This document shows, in pieces, positions 34,744-44,079 of a DNA stretch of 64,000 nt. The translations under genes and the position numbers were made by a program. The DNA is from Mycobacterium bohemicum DSM 44277 (lineage in GTDB: Bacteria; Actinomycetota; Actinomycetes; Mycobacteriales; Mycobacteriaceae), in assembly GCF_001053185.1 (NCBI RefSeq), contig NZ_CSTD01000003.1, positions 466,335 through 530,334 on the forward strand, in the 5' to 3' direction. The notes below the pieces were generated by a model. The model saw nothing but the letters and a program-made list of their open reading frames with translations. It was not told where the DNA came from and did no database searches. Position 1 is the stretch's first letter; each line of letters begins with the position of its first letter.

Positions 34744-35949
34744 GTGGACAAGCAAGATCTTCAATGGATGATCTCCGTCGACGACCACATCATCGAGCCG
34801 CCGAACCTATGGGTCGACCGCGCGTCGGCCGCCGACCGCGATCGAGTGCCACACGTCGAGCGCATCGACGGCGTCGATACCTGGATCTACGACCAAGCGC
34901 GCGCCTCGGTGCTCGGCATCTTGGTCGCGGCTCACCAGAGGCCCGCCGAGTACTCCCCGCTCCCAGTCAATTACGACGAGATGCCCCGCGCGTACTTCGA
35001 CCCGGTGGCCCGCATCCCCGACATGGACGAGGATCATGTGATCGCGGGATTGAACTTTCCGTTCTTCCCCCGGTTCTGTGGTCAGATGTTCGCGCACCTC
35101 GGTGACCGCGATCTGGGTCTCAAGTGCGTGCGGGCGTACAACGACTTCGTCATCGATGAGTGGTGCGCGGCGGCGCCCGGTCGCTACATCCCGATGGTCA
35201 TCGTCCCGTTGTGGGATACCCGTTTGGCCGTCGAGGAGACGCTACGGTGCGCCGGCAAGGGCGCCAAAGCCATTGCCTTCTCGGAGAATCTGCACCCGTT
35301 GGGATTTCCGTCCATCCACTCGGGGGCATGGGACGATTTCTTCGCGGTGGTGAACGAGACGAAGATGCCGCTGTGCACGCACATCGGATCGTCGTCGGTC
35401 AGTCCGACCACGTCGCCCGACGCGCCTTTCGGGGTTCAGGCGGTCAACATCAACCTCAATCTGGCGAACTCGACCACCGATTGGCTGTTCTCGGGCAAGC
35501 TGCAGAAGTACCCCGACCTGAAGATCGTGCTGGCCGAGGGCGGCATCGGCTGGATCCCCTACCTCATCGAGCGTGCAGAGCATGTCGCCGCCGACTACCA
35601 ATACCTGCGCGCCAACAACTGGTCGGTTGATCCGGCCACGATGCGCTTGACCCCCGTACCCACCGACCCCGACATTTTTCCGGAGTCACCGCGCCGGCTT
35701 TTCCGCGAACACATGTACGGCTGCTTCATCGAGGACGACTTCGGGGCGGCGAATCTGGACTCGATCGGTGTCGACAACGTGATGATCGAGACGGATTATC
35801 CGCATACCGACAGCCTCTGGCCCAACTCCCTTCAGGCCGCTCACAAGGCACTCGACGGCCGGTCCGACCTTGACAAGTACAAAGTGCTGCAGGGTAATGC
35901 GCGCCGGGTCTTCGACTTTGAGCCCGCCCCATATCCGACGCCGACGTAG
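34744..35949 (+). CDS. Amidohydrolase 2 (ACMSD-like) family protein
   Basis: The 401-residue metal-dependent TIM-barrel protein starts at GTG after GGGAGG. Its N-terminal ISVDDHIIEPP is the D-x-H-type metal site of the family. A mid histidine (LCTHIGSS) and the late ETDYPHTDS complete the ligands. ACMSD relatives are non-oxidative decarboxylases or C-C hydrolases of aromatic or ring-opened acids. In this cluster it probably handles an acid formed after oxidation by the alcohol and aldehyde dehydrogenases. It is the first gene of a three-gene operon under the palindromic promoter. Confidence 0.85.
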   Translation: MDKQDLQWMISVDDHIIEPPNLWVDRASAADRDRVPHVERIDGVDTWIYDQARASVLGILVAAHQRPAEYSPLPVNYDEMPRAYFDPVARIPDMDEDHVIAGLNFPFFPRFCGQMFAHLGDRDLGLKCVRAYNDFVIDEWCAAAPGRYIPMVIVPLWDTRLAVEETLRCAGKGAKAIAFSENLHPLGFPSIHSGAWDDFFAVVNETKMPLCTHIGSSSVSPTTSPDAPFGVQAVNINLNLANSTTDWLFSGKLQKYPDLKIVLAEGGIGWIPYLIERAEHVAADYQYLRANNWSVDPATMRLTPVPTDPDIFPESPRRLFREHMYGCFIEDDFGAANLDSIGVDNVMIETDYPHTDSLWPNSLQAAHKALDGRSDLDKYKVLQGNARRVFDFEPAPYPTPT

Positions 35950-35964
35950 TCAACGGCGATTCGT

Positions 35965-37491
35965 ATGATGCGGGAGTACCAGAGCTTCGTCGACGGTAAG
36001 TGGTTGAGCGACAACGCCGTCGGCACCATCGACGTCATCGATCCGGCGACCGAGGAGTTGATCGGCCGAGTCGTCGACGGTGGACCAAAGCAGGCGGCCA
36101 TGGCGATCGAGGCTGCCAGGCGGGCTTTCGACGAAGGTCCGTGGCCGTGGATGTCGGTCCGGCAGCGGGGCAAGATCATCAAGCGGTTCGCTGACATTCT
36201 CGATGAGCGCAAGGCGGAACTTCGCGAGCTTGTCGTCGCCGAGATCGGTTCGACCGCCTTCATCACCGACCTGATTCAGGTTGGGGGTGCCATCGAGGCG
36301 GCCCACTACTACGGCGAGTTCGTCGAACATGATGTGACGTGGGTGGAGACACCGAGCGGGCCCGTGGTGTCGCCGACCGGCCTGGGTGGCGTGACGGTGG
36401 TCCGCGAGCCGGTCGGGGTGGTGGGAGTCATCACGCCGTTCAACTTTCCGTTCTCGATCAACATTCAGAAGTGCCTGGCCGCCTTGGCCGTCGGCTGCAC
36501 TGTGGTGCTCAAGCCCCACCCGTGGACCCCGATGAACGCCTTGGAGCTGGCCAAGGTCGGCGAGGAAGCGGGCCTCCCGCCCGGTGTGTTCAACGTCGTT
36601 GTGGGCGGTGCCGACGTGGGAGAGGAGCTATGTACGCACCGCGGCGTCGACATGATCGGATTCACCGGTTCGACCGCGACCGGTCGACGCATTCGTGAAC
36701 TGTCTGCCGCCACGATGAAACGTGCTCAGCTGGAACTCGGCGGCAAAAGCGCGCACATCGTGCTCGACGATGTCACCGAAAGTGACGTCGCCGGAATAGG
36801 GTTCGGGCAGGTGCTGATGCATGCCGGACAGGCCTGCACGGTCACATCGCGACTTCTCCTGCCCGAGCACCTGCTCGAGGCGTATGTCGATGGCGTGAAA
36901 GCCATGGCTCCGATAATCACCGTGGGGGATCCGCGTGATCCCGCCACTGTCGTCGGGCCGCTCATCAGGGATCAGCAGCGGCAACGAGTTGAGTCGGTCG
37001 TTTCGTCGGGCCTAGAGGAAGGCGCGCACCTGGTGGTGGGCGGCAAACGTCCCGAACATCTCGAACGCGGCTTCTACTACGAGCCGACGGCATTTGTCGA
37101 CTGCCGCAGCGACATGCGCTTATGCCAGGACGAGGTGTTCGGGCCTGTGCTGGCAGTGATGACCTATCGCTCCGAAGAGGAAGCGATCCGCGTCGCGAAC
37201 GACTCCATCTATGGTCTGGCAGGTCTGGTGATGACCCGCAACGCCGCAAAGGGTTTCAACGTCGCCAGGCAGATTCGAACGGGCACCATCATGGTGCAGA
37301 CTCTCGGGCCCGCTGCCGACCTCGGCGCCAATCCGGGTGGCGGGCAGGGTCCCGGCTGGTCCCTGCCGGCGCGCGGCATGTTCAACGGCGGGGGACCGTT
37401 CGGCGGATTCAAACAAAGTGGACTCGGACGTGAGCAGGGGCGTTGGGGCTTTGAGGAATACACCGAGCTGAAATCAATCACCATGATGTAG
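35965..37491 (+). CDS. NAD(P)-dependent aldehyde dehydrogenase
   Basis: The 508-residue aldehyde dehydrogenase has the conserved TPFNFPFS, the catalytic glutamate in LELGGKSAHIV and the nucleophile cysteine in HAGQACTVTSR. The cofactor loop FTGSTATGRRI is also present. It is complete for the family, with a slightly Gly-rich insert near the end (GANPGGGQGPGW). It starts 15 bases after the amidohydrolase stop, so both are cotranscribed. It would oxidise the aldehyde made by the alcohol dehydrogenase of the minus-strand operon. Confidence 0.93.
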   Translation: MMREYQSFVDGKWLSDNAVGTIDVIDPATEELIGRVVDGGPKQAAMAIEAARRAFDEGPWPWMSVRQRGKIIKRFADILDERKAELRELVVAEIGSTAFITDLIQVGGAIEAAHYYGEFVEHDVTWVETPSGPVVSPTGLGGVTVVREPVGVVGVITPFNFPFSINIQKCLAALAVGCTVVLKPHPWTPMNALELAKVGEEAGLPPGVFNVVVGGADVGEELCTHRGVDMIGFTGSTATGRRIRELSAATMKRAQLELGGKSAHIVLDDVTESDVAGIGFGQVLMHAGQACTVTSRLLLPEHLLEAYVDGVKAMAPIITVGDPRDPATVVGPLIRDQQRQRVESVVSSGLEEGAHLVVGGKRPEHLERGFYYEPTAFVDCRSDMRLCQDEVFGPVLAVMTYRSEEEAIRVANDSIYGLAGLVMTRNAAKGFNVARQIRTGTIMVQTLGPAADLGANPGGGQGPGWSLPARGMFNGGGPFGGFKQSGLGREQGRWGFEEYTELKSITMM

Positions 37492-37555
37492 CGGGGCACT
37501 GCACGCGGCGTGGGGCGGGGCGGTTAAGGGACTTGGGGGCTGGAAGGGTCGCGTC

Positions 37556-38728
37556 ATGGAACTGCTCAGGGACGTCCGGGTCCTCGAGGTGTCACTGTTC
37601 TCCACGGATGCACTGGGCGGACATCTGGCCGACCTCGGCGCAGAGGTGATCAAGGTGGAGCCGCCGGGCGGCGGTGGTTTCCGCGGTTCGGCGGTTTCCG
37701 GCGGCGAGCTGCAGGACTCGCACTGGAACCGCGGCAAGAAGAGTGTGGCAATCAACCTGAAAACGACTGAGGGTCAGGATGCTTTTCGCCGCCTGGCCGC
37801 CACGTCGCCGGTGGTGATCGACGGGCTACGGTACGGAACCGCGCACCGGCTCGGCTTCAGCTACGACGACATCGTCGCGGTCAACCCGACGGTTGTCTAC
37901 TGCGTGCTTAACGGCATGGGCAGCTATGGGCCTTACACGCGATTGCCCACGCACGGGCTGTCCTTCGACTGTTTCGCCGGCCTGAGTCCGCCGATAATCG
38001 ATGCCGACGGAACGCCACGCCTTTCGGGGGCGGCCACAGGGACGACGGGCGTTCTGGCGGGACCGCTGTACGCAGCCATGGGCGTACTCGCCGCGCTGCA
38101 CGCCGCCGGGCGCGACGGCCGGCCGCAGTACGTCGAAGTGGCGCAGGTCGATGCGGCTATCAACTGGAACTTTCAGCACCTCGCGGCGTTGGCGAACGGT
38201 CAACAGGGCTATGGCGAGGGAATCCGCGCTTCGCTTCGCTACCAGTACTACCGAACCGGTGACGACAACTACGTGGTGTTCAACGCCTTGGAGGACAAGT
38301 TCTGGCTGAGATTCTGTGAATCACTCGACAGGATGGATCTGTACGAACCGGGACGCCAGAAGCCGGGGACGGATCTCGAGGCAGAGGCCGGGCTGCGCGA
38401 GCAGTTAACAGCAATTTTTGCCAGCCGCACACGCAAGGAATGGACCGACTTCTTCATAGCGACCGACATCGCAGGAGCCCCGGCATTTTTGGGAGCAGAC
38501 CTGTTCGACGACGACCACGCGAAGGCTCGCCGACTCGTCTACGAGCAGGCCCAGCCGGACGGTACTTCGCAGCGATTGATCGGAACGTGCATCAAGACCA
38601 AATCCGACGAAGGTTTTGCACCGCCGGCAGCGCCGCACGTTGGGCAGCATACGGAAGAGTTACTCACCGCCGTGGCAGGTTACGACGCTGCCGGCATCGA
38701 GCGCCTTCGTTCGACTGGCGCAATCTGA
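37556..38728 (+). CDS. CaiB/BaiF family III CoA-transferase
   Basis: The 390-residue single-domain family III CoA-transferase begins with VRVLEVSLFSTDALGG and LGAEVIKVEPPGG. At the catalytic position it keeps Asp (AQVDAAINW), unlike the double-domain protein at 29667. It would activate a carboxylic acid of the pathway as its CoA ester. It begins 65 bases after the aldehyde dehydrogenase and ends the plus-strand operon. Confidence 0.9.
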   Translation: MELLRDVRVLEVSLFSTDALGGHLADLGAEVIKVEPPGGGGFRGSAVSGGELQDSHWNRGKKSVAINLKTTEGQDAFRRLAATSPVVIDGLRYGTAHRLGFSYDDIVAVNPTVVYCVLNGMGSYGPYTRLPTHGLSFDCFAGLSPPIIDADGTPRLSGAATGTTGVLAGPLYAAMGVLAALHAAGRDGRPQYVEVAQVDAAINWNFQHLAALANGQQGYGEGIRASLRYQYYRTGDDNYVVFNALEDKFWLRFCESLDRMDLYEPGRQKPGTDLEAEAGLREQLTAIFASRTRKEWTDFFIATDIAGAPAFLGADLFDDDHAKARRLVYEQAQPDGTSQRLIGTCIKTKSDEGFAPPAAPHVGQHTEELLTAVAGYDAAGIERLRSTGAI

Positions 38729-38885
38729 ATGCCGGCGCATGCCCCCCTCCGGCACGGTCGATCCGATGCCCATGAATGCCGGAAAAACCGTGTCGGTTGG
38801 CCGAACGCCGAAAGTGGGTAGACAACGCCTTGATGTGGGACCCGCCACATTCATTTGCGGATCACTAGTCGGAAGGCGGGATCAG

Positions 38886-39266
38886 ATGGCTGATCACGAG
38901 GGGGGCCGCTGGGATGTCGCGGTCAAGGACCGGGCGGTCTACATCCAGCGCGTGACTGACGACGACAAGCAGTTGTTTGAAGATTCGTTGGCATCCGACG
39001 AGGCCCGCGAGCTTGCGGGCCTGTTGACGAAGTTCGCCGATAAGGCCGACAAAGCCGAGGACTCCGATGAGGCCGAGGACTCCGATGAGGCCGAGGACTC
39101 CGACGACGACGAGGACTCCGACGACGACGAGGACTCCGACGACGACGAGGACTCCGACGACGACGAGGGCTCCGACGACGACGAGGACTCCGACGACGAC
39201 GAGGACTCCGACGACGACGAGGACTCCGACGACGACGAGGATGATTCCCAAGACTCGGACGAGTAG
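38886..39266 (+). CDS. Acidic repeat protein
   Basis: The 126-residue protein has a conserved-looking N-terminal 60 residues (WDVAVKDRAVYIQRV, LFEDSLASDEARELAGLL). The rest is almost only Asp, Glu and Ser, made of units of six residues (EDSDEA, then EDSDDD). ATG 38886 starts the folded part. The high negative charge suggests ion or protein binding, or a spacer. No family is assigned. The tail is encoded by near-perfect 18-bp repeats and so is likely variable between strains. Confidence 0.7.
   Translation: MADHEGGRWDVAVKDRAVYIQRVTDDDKQLFEDSLASDEARELAGLLTKFADKADKAEDSDEAEDSDEAEDSDDDEDSDDDEDSDDDEDSDDDEGSDDDEDSDDDEDSDDDEDSDDDEDDSQDSDE
39056..39240 (+). repeat. 18-bp tandem repeat (about ten units)
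   Basis: Units of 18 bp: first two or three of the type GAGGCCGAGGACTCCGAT, then seven or more of GACGACGACGAGGACTCC, one with a GGC variant. They code for EDSDEA/EDSDDD. Whole-codon multiples keep the frame if copy number changes. The array also gives long open frames on the other strand, which are not genes. Confidence 0.85.
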
Positions 39267-39425
39267 CGAACCTGAGCGAACCGCCCAGGGAATAGGACAA
39301 CCCCGTTCGCCGACATCCCCGGTCGGGTCCGACCACTTTGTACCGAAGCGTTGCAGAATGACCCCGTGGCGACAGCAAAGCGGCGGCAACCGTAGTGGCC
39401 GGGCCGACGCACACGGGCCGCTGAC

Positions 39426-39898
39426 GTGCACGGGTTCGGCTTCCACACGCTGGCGTTGCTGACCGCCGTCGGGTTCGCCGGGCCGCTGCTGGCCTCCATT
39501 CCCCGCCTGCGGATCCCGGCGATCATCGGGGAGCTGGCCGCGGGGCTCGTCATCGGCAAGACCGGTTTCGACGTCGTCGACGCCAGCGACCCGACCTTCC
39601 GGCTGTTCGCGAACATCGGCTTCGGCCTGGTCATGTTCGTGGTGGGCACGCACGTGCCGGTCCGCGGCGGCCAGCTGCGCTCGGCGATATCGCGGCCGCC
39701 CAGCTGGGCGTGCCGGTGGCCGCGGCCACCATCGGCACCGAGGAACACCTGCTGGCCGCGGGGGAACCGTCGGCGCTGCTGCTCGGCGCGCTGCTGACCA
39801 TCGGTGCCACCTCGATCGCCGGCGTGTGGGCGGCGCATCGTCCGGCCGCCGGCGGGGACGCGGCCGCCGAGGCCAAGGACGCCGGGACTCCCGTGTGA
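39426..39898 (+). pseudogene. Cation/proton antiporter, internally deleted
   Basis: The N-terminal segment (ALLTAVGFAGPLLASIPRL, then IIGELAAGLVIGKTGFD and ANIGFGLVMFVVGTHVP) is the start of a CPA2-type Na+/H+ antiporter. Near 39690 it jumps, with a frame change, to the end of such a protein (IGTEEHLLAAGEP, LLLGALLTIGATSIAGVWA). Roughly 250 residues of transport domain are missing by family length. It is a remnant or an assembly collapse. The last helix plus tail ends at 39898. Confidence 0.75.
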
Positions 39899-40032
39899 CC
39901 AAAGGCCTCCCGGACCGGGACCTCGGGACCTCGCGGCGGCGACCGAAGCACTTCCGTCGGGTTGCGTTCGGCCCTAGGGGCCGGGTCGGGGGAGTGGTCG
40001 GATGAAGGCTTGGGGTTGACCGAGGGGGCGTG

Positions 40033-40311
40033 ATGAAGTTTTCAGGACACATGCGACGGGAACCCCGGCAGGCCGTGGCGACGCCGACGATGTACAGCGT
40101 CACCGACCGGCTGCACCGCGACCGCACGGTTCGGGTGACCGGCGCTCAGATCGCTCCGACCGTGGCCGCGTGGCTGGCCGAGTTGGGTGTCCGCAGCCCC
40201 CTGGTCGACGATCTGGCCCGAGCGGCTTGTGTTGGTGACTGGGCCTCGGCCTACGCCGTGTGCGACCAACTGTCCGTCGACGTGGCCCTCGTGGCCGCCG
40301 CCGGCGCGTGA
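40033..40311 (+). CDS. Rv2628-like dormancy-regulon protein
   Basis: The 92-residue protein resembles Rv2628, a DosR-regulon latency antigen, through YSVTDRLHRDRTVRV, VAAWLAELGVRSPLVDDLARA and GDWASAYAVCDQLSV. It lacks the longer N-terminus of the M. tuberculosis protein. Function unknown. A GTG directly before the ATG is an alternative start. Candidate DosR sites upstream are weak (39892-39911 and 39968-39987). It is the first gene of the dormancy supercluster. Confidence 0.8.
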   Translation: MKFSGHMRREPRQAVATPTMYSVTDRLHRDRTVRVTGAQIAPTVAAWLAELGVRSPLVDDLARAACVGDWASAYAVCDQLSVDVALVAAAGA

Positions 40312-40443
40312 CCCCGGTGTGACCGTGGCCGCAACGCCGCGTTTTATTGGAACAAAGTCCTTTGTGCAAGTGCCGTCGTGCCCTCGTGTGGCCCGGCGCG
40401 AACGCGCGATCGTAGGGGGCACTGAGCTTTACCGGAGGGAAAT

Positions 40444-41448
40444 ATGGCCATGAACGCGCGCTTCCCGGATGAAGGGACGATTCGGACGGCCCTGACGCTG
40501 GCGGGTCGGGCGCCGTCGGTGCACAACACGCAGCCGTGGGGGTGGCGGGTTGGCCCGGCGAGCCTGCATTTGTACTCCGACGCGGGCCGGCAGCTGCCCC
40601 ACACCGACCCCGACGGCCGTGACCTGATCTTGAGTTGCGGCGCCGCCCTGCACCACTGCCTGGTCGCCTTCGCGGCCGTCGGGTGGCAGTCGAAGGTGAC
40701 CCGGCTGCCCAATCCGGACGACCCCGACCACCTGGCCGCCATCGAGCTGTCCCCTTATCCCGCCGACGCCGTCGACATCGCGCTCGCGGCGGCGATTCCG
40801 CGGCGCCGGACCGACCGGCGCCACTACAGCCACTGGCCGGTGCCCGTCGGCGACATCGCCTTGATGGCGGCGCGCGCCGCCCGGCACGGCGTGACACTGT
40901 GCCGGGTGGAGGACATGGACAACCTGCACGACATCGTTGTCCGCTCCGTCCAGGACCACCTCAACCACGACTACATGGCCGAGCTCACGGCATGGAGTGG
41001 GCGCTACGCATCGGTCGCGGGCGTCCCCGCCCACAACACACCCGCGCCGGACCCGAACGCGAAAATCCCCGGCCGGCTCTTTGCGGGTCCCGTGCTGCCC
41101 ATGCCGCCGGACACGTCGTCGGCCGACGACAACGCCGTCGTGCTGGCGCTGGGGACCCGCAACGACGACCGGATGGCACGGCTGCGCGCCGGCGAGGCCA
41201 CCAGCGCCGTGCTGCTCACCGCCACGTCGATGGGCCTGGCGAGCTGCCCGGTGACCGAGCCGCTGGAGACTCCTCAAACCCGCGAGGCCGTCCGCTCGGA
41301 TATCTTCGGGGACAGCAACTATCCGCAGATGCTGCTGCGGGTGGGCTGGGCGCCGATCAACGCCGACCCGCTGCCGGCCACCCCGCGGCGCGAGCTCGCC
41401 GACTTCGTCGAGTGGCTCGTCGACCACGATCAGCACGTCGCCCACTAG
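40444..41448 (+). CDS. Acg-family nitroreductase-like protein (1 of 3)
   Basis: The 334-residue protein belongs to the Acg group (Rv2032, Rv3127, Rv3131), with the start APSVHNTQPWGWRV and the mid RRRTDRRHYS. The family has a nitroreductase fold that binds FMN but with a lid and without proven reductase activity; flavin storage or sequestration is proposed. All three M. tuberculosis members are DosR-controlled. It begins after GGAGGG and is followed by the Rv1733c-like gene. A partial DosR half-site (AAAGTCC) lies about 95 bases upstream. Confidence 0.88.
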   Translation: MAMNARFPDEGTIRTALTLAGRAPSVHNTQPWGWRVGPASLHLYSDAGRQLPHTDPDGRDLILSCGAALHHCLVAFAAVGWQSKVTRLPNPDDPDHLAAIELSPYPADAVDIALAAAIPRRRTDRRHYSHWPVPVGDIALMAARAARHGVTLCRVEDMDNLHDIVVRSVQDHLNHDYMAELTAWSGRYASVAGVPAHNTPAPDPNAKIPGRLFAGPVLPMPPDTSSADDNAVVLALGTRNDDRMARLRAGEATSAVLLTATSMGLASCPVTEPLETPQTREAVRSDIFGDSNYPQMLLRVGWAPINADPLPATPRRELADFVEWLVDHDQHVAH

Positions 41449-41492
41449 GGCCACGGATCGCCCGAAAACCGTTGAATCTCATGGGAGTTGGG

Positions 41493-42071
41493 ATGGAGAC
41501 GCTAGCGCTGGACCCGCGCCGCTGGAAGGTCGCCCGCCTCGTCGGGCGCAACCCGCTGCTTCGGCGGACCGACCGGATCGAAGCCTTGGTCGCCCTGCTG
41601 GCGATGCTGACGATGCTGATCGCGATTCCGGTCGCCGGTGTCGTGGGCACCGTCGTCTACGGCGCGCGTGCGGGTCTCTACTCCCAGGAGCAACACGAGC
41701 GGCACCGCGTCGCCGCCACCGTCACCGACACCGTGCTCGAGGGCTCCGGCACGACCGTGGTGCGGGCCAGGTGGCCCGGACCGGTCGGCGAGCGCACCGG
41801 CACCCTCGAACTCACCACGGCCGCCAAGCCCGGCAACAAGGTCGACATCTGGGTGGGCAGGGACGGTAACGCGGCGTTCCCGCCCACCCCGAGGTGGCAT
41901 GCCGCCTTCGATGCCGTCGTCATGGCGGGCGTGGGGCTGCTGATCGCGGCCTTCGCGCTGGGCACCCTGGTGGCCGCCGTCTATGCGCGGCTCAACCGCG
42001 CGCGCGACGCCGCGTGGGAGCGCGAGATCAGGTCTCTGGTGGAAGACGGTGGCCGGACGAATCGGCAATGA
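41493..42071 (+). CDS. Rv1733c-like two-pass membrane protein
   Basis: The 192-residue protein matches Rv1733c, a DosR-regulon antigen. GRNPLLRRTDRIEALVALLA leads into the first membrane helix (to about residue 55). A roughly 80-residue external domain with ARWPGPVGERTG and DIWVGRDGN follows, then a second helix (VVMAGVGLLIAAFALGTLVA) and a basic cytosolic tail. ATG 41493 is favoured over the ATG four codons upstream because GGGAG fits its spacing. Function unknown. Confidence 0.85.
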   Translation: METLALDPRRWKVARLVGRNPLLRRTDRIEALVALLAMLTMLIAIPVAGVVGTVVYGARAGLYSQEQHERHRVAATVTDTVLEGSGTTVVRARWPGPVGERTGTLELTTAAKPGNKVDIWVGRDGNAAFPPTPRWHAAFDAVVMAGVGLLIAAFALGTLVAAVYARLNRARDAAWEREIRSLVEDGGRTNRQ

Positions 42072-42128
42072 CGGCCTCCCGGCGTGCAATAGTAAACGCT
42101 ATACAGCACAGTCGAATAGGCGGTTGAT

Positions 42129-43247
42129 GTGTCGATGAGCCCCGGCGTCGCGCTGCTCGACGCGACCGCGCTGCACCGCCTGGTCGAGGTCTTGATCGAG
42201 CGCGGCTACCGCGTGGTCGGCCCGACGGTGCGCGACAACGCGATCGTGCTCGACGAATTGGAGTCGGCCGACGACCTGCCGCGGGGCTGGGGCGTGTACG
42301 TGGCCCCGGGGCACTACCGGCTGCGCCGGCGCGACGACGACGCCGCATTCGGCCACTCGTCGGGACCGCAGTCGTTCAAGCAGTTCCTGCACCCGCCGCG
42401 GCGACGGCTGTGGTCCGGTGACCGTGACGGCACGGTCCAGCCCGACGAGGAGCCGCCGCGCTACGCGTTCCTCGGCGTGCGCGGCTGCGACCTCGCGGCG
42501 ATCGCGACCCTGGACAAGGTGTTGGGCCGCGGCCAATTTCCCGACAACTCGTTCGTCCGGCGGCGCCGGCAGGCCTTCATCGTCGCGGTCAACTGCACCG
42601 AGCCCGGCGGGCTGTGCTTCTGTTCGTCGATGGGAACCGGGCCCGCGGCCGGGCCGGGTTATGACCTTGCGCTGACCGAGCGTCTGGACGCCCTCGAGGA
42701 TGGGGCCGTGACCTACCTGGTGGACGTCGGCACACCCGAGGGCGCCGACGTGCTCGCCGCGGTCCCGCACCGGGCGGCCGAGGGCGACGAGATCGCCTCC
42801 GCGCGAGCCGAAGTGGAGGAGGCGTCGCACCGGATGGGCCGCGCGATGCCCGACGCCGACCTGCGCGGCCTGCTGATGGGCTCGCGCGAATCGCCGCAGT
42901 GGGAGGAGGTCGCGAGCCGCTGCCTCACGTGCGGCAACTGCACGATGGTCTGCCCCACCTGCTACTGCACCAGCACCGAGGACGTCAGCGACCTGACCGG
43001 CCAGCACGCCGAACGCTGGCAGAACTGGGCGTCGTGCTACGAGTTCGACTTCACCTACGTGCACGGCGGCGGCAGCGTGCGCCAGTCCGGGGCCTCGCGG
43101 TACCGGCACTGGATCACCCACAAGCTGGGCACCTGGCACGACCAGTTCGACATGTCCGGCTGCGTGGGGTGCGGTCGCTGCATCGCCTGGTGCCCCACCG
43201 GGATCGACATCACCGAGGAAATGAACAAGATGGCCCGCGATGAGTGA
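42129..43247 (+). CDS. hyhB: NiFe hydrogenase iron-sulfur subunit HyhB
   Basis: The 372-residue protein ends with two [4Fe-4S] ferredoxin motifs (CLTCGNCTMVCP with a nearby CYC, and CVGCGRCIAWCPTGID), carries further cysteines in the middle (GLCFCSSMG), and has an N-terminal part like HydB/HyhB of group 3b hydrogenases. It shuttles electrons between the hydrogenase module and the diaphorase subunit. Starts are GTG 42129 or ATG 42135. It overlaps hyhG by eight bases. In M. smegmatis the equivalent operon is DosR-dependent and makes H2 in hypoxia. No strong DosR site was seen directly upstream, so readthrough from 40444 is possible. Confidence 0.88.
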   Translation: MSMSPGVALLDATALHRLVEVLIERGYRVVGPTVRDNAIVLDELESADDLPRGWGVYVAPGHYRLRRRDDDAAFGHSSGPQSFKQFLHPPRRRLWSGDRDGTVQPDEEPPRYAFLGVRGCDLAAIATLDKVLGRGQFPDNSFVRRRRQAFIVAVNCTEPGGLCFCSSMGTGPAAGPGYDLALTERLDALEDGAVTYLVDVGTPEGADVLAAVPHRAAEGDEIASARAEVEEASHRMGRAMPDADLRGLLMGSRESPQWEEVASRCLTCGNCTMVCPTCYCTSTEDVSDLTGQHAERWQNWASCYEFDFTYVHGGGSVRQSGASRYRHWITHKLGTWHDQFDMSGCVGCGRCIAWCPTGIDITEEMNKMARDE

Positions 43248-44079
43248 GGGCCCCGCCGAGCAGATGGCGCCCGTGCCCTACCGGGTGCGCAGCCGCGTCG
43301 TGGAAAGCGCCGACTCGGCGACGCTGTGCCTGGAACCGGTCCGCCACGCCCTGCGCACGCCCGAGCCCGGGGAGTTCATGATGCTCTACGCGTTCGGCGT
43401 GGGCGAGGCGGCGATCTCGACCAGCGGGGACCCGACCGTCACCGACGGCTCGCTCACCCACACCATCCGTTCGGTCGGGGCGGTGAGCCGCGCGCTGCAC
43501 GACGCCGAGCCGGGCAGCGTCGTCGGGGTGCGCGGCCCGTGCGGCACCAGCTGGGGCATGGACGACGCCGTCGGCCGGGATCTGGTCATGGTCGCCGGCG
43601 GCGTGGGGTTGTGCCCCCTGCGCCCGGCGGTGCTCGCGGCGCTGGCCGGGCGGTCCCGCTACGGCAGGCTGACGCTGATCGCCGGCGCCCGCTCCCGGTC
43701 GGATTTCGTCTACACCGGCCAGCTCGCCCGGTGGGCCGCCGACCCGCGCATCGATCTGCATCTGACCGTCGACGTTCCGGTGCAGGGCTGGCACGGCGAG
43801 GTCGGCCTGGTCACCGAGCCGCTGAAGCGGCTCGCGCTCGACCCCCGGCGCACCACCGCGTTGCTGTGCGGGCCCGAGCCGATGATGCGGTTCGCCGCCG
43901 AGGCCCTGATAGGCAAAGGCGTTGCCGCCGAGGACATTCGGGTATCCCTGGAGCGCAACATGCAATGCGGGATCGGGCTGTGCGGCCACTGCCAGCTGGG
44001 ACCGCTGCTGATCTGCCGCGACGGGCCGGTCATCGGCTACGACGTCGCCGGGCCGCTGATGCAAGTCAAGGAGCTGTAG
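43240..44079 (+). CDS. hyhG: NiFe hydrogenase diaphorase subunit HyhG
   Basis: The 279-residue subunit is like dihydroorotate-dehydrogenase electron-transfer proteins. It has an FAD part ([21 protein letters not shown]), a NAD(P) part ([23 protein letters not shown]) and a C-terminal [2Fe-2S] cluster with [10 protein letters not shown] and a later cysteine (LLICRDG). It couples NAD(P)H to the hydrogenase. It overlaps hyhB and ends exactly before hyhS, so the operon is tightly coupled. Confidence 0.9.
   Translation: MSEGPAEQMAPVPYRVRSRVVESADSATLCLEPVRHALRTPEPGEFMMLYAFGVGEAAISTSGDPTVTDGSLTHTIRSVGAVSRALHDAEPGSVVGVRGPCGTSWGMDDAVGRDLVMVAGGVGLCPLRPAVLAALAGRSRYGRLTLIAGARSRSDFVYTGQLARWAADPRIDLHLTVDVPVQGWHGEVGLVTEPLKRLALDPRRTTALLCGPEPMMRFAAEALIGKGVAAEDIRVSLERNMQCGIGLCGHCQLGPLLICRDGPVIGYDVAGPLMQVKEL

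Noticed and set aside
39056..39240. Regular repeats considered as a CRISPR array
   Set aside because: The units are directly adjacent with no spacers, lie in a reading frame and encode an acidic tail.
39968..39987. TTCGGCCCTAGGGGCCGGGT as a DosR box before the Rv2628-like gene
   Set aside because: Only about 12 of 20 positions fit and the central GAC/GTC are missing; listed only as a weak candidate.
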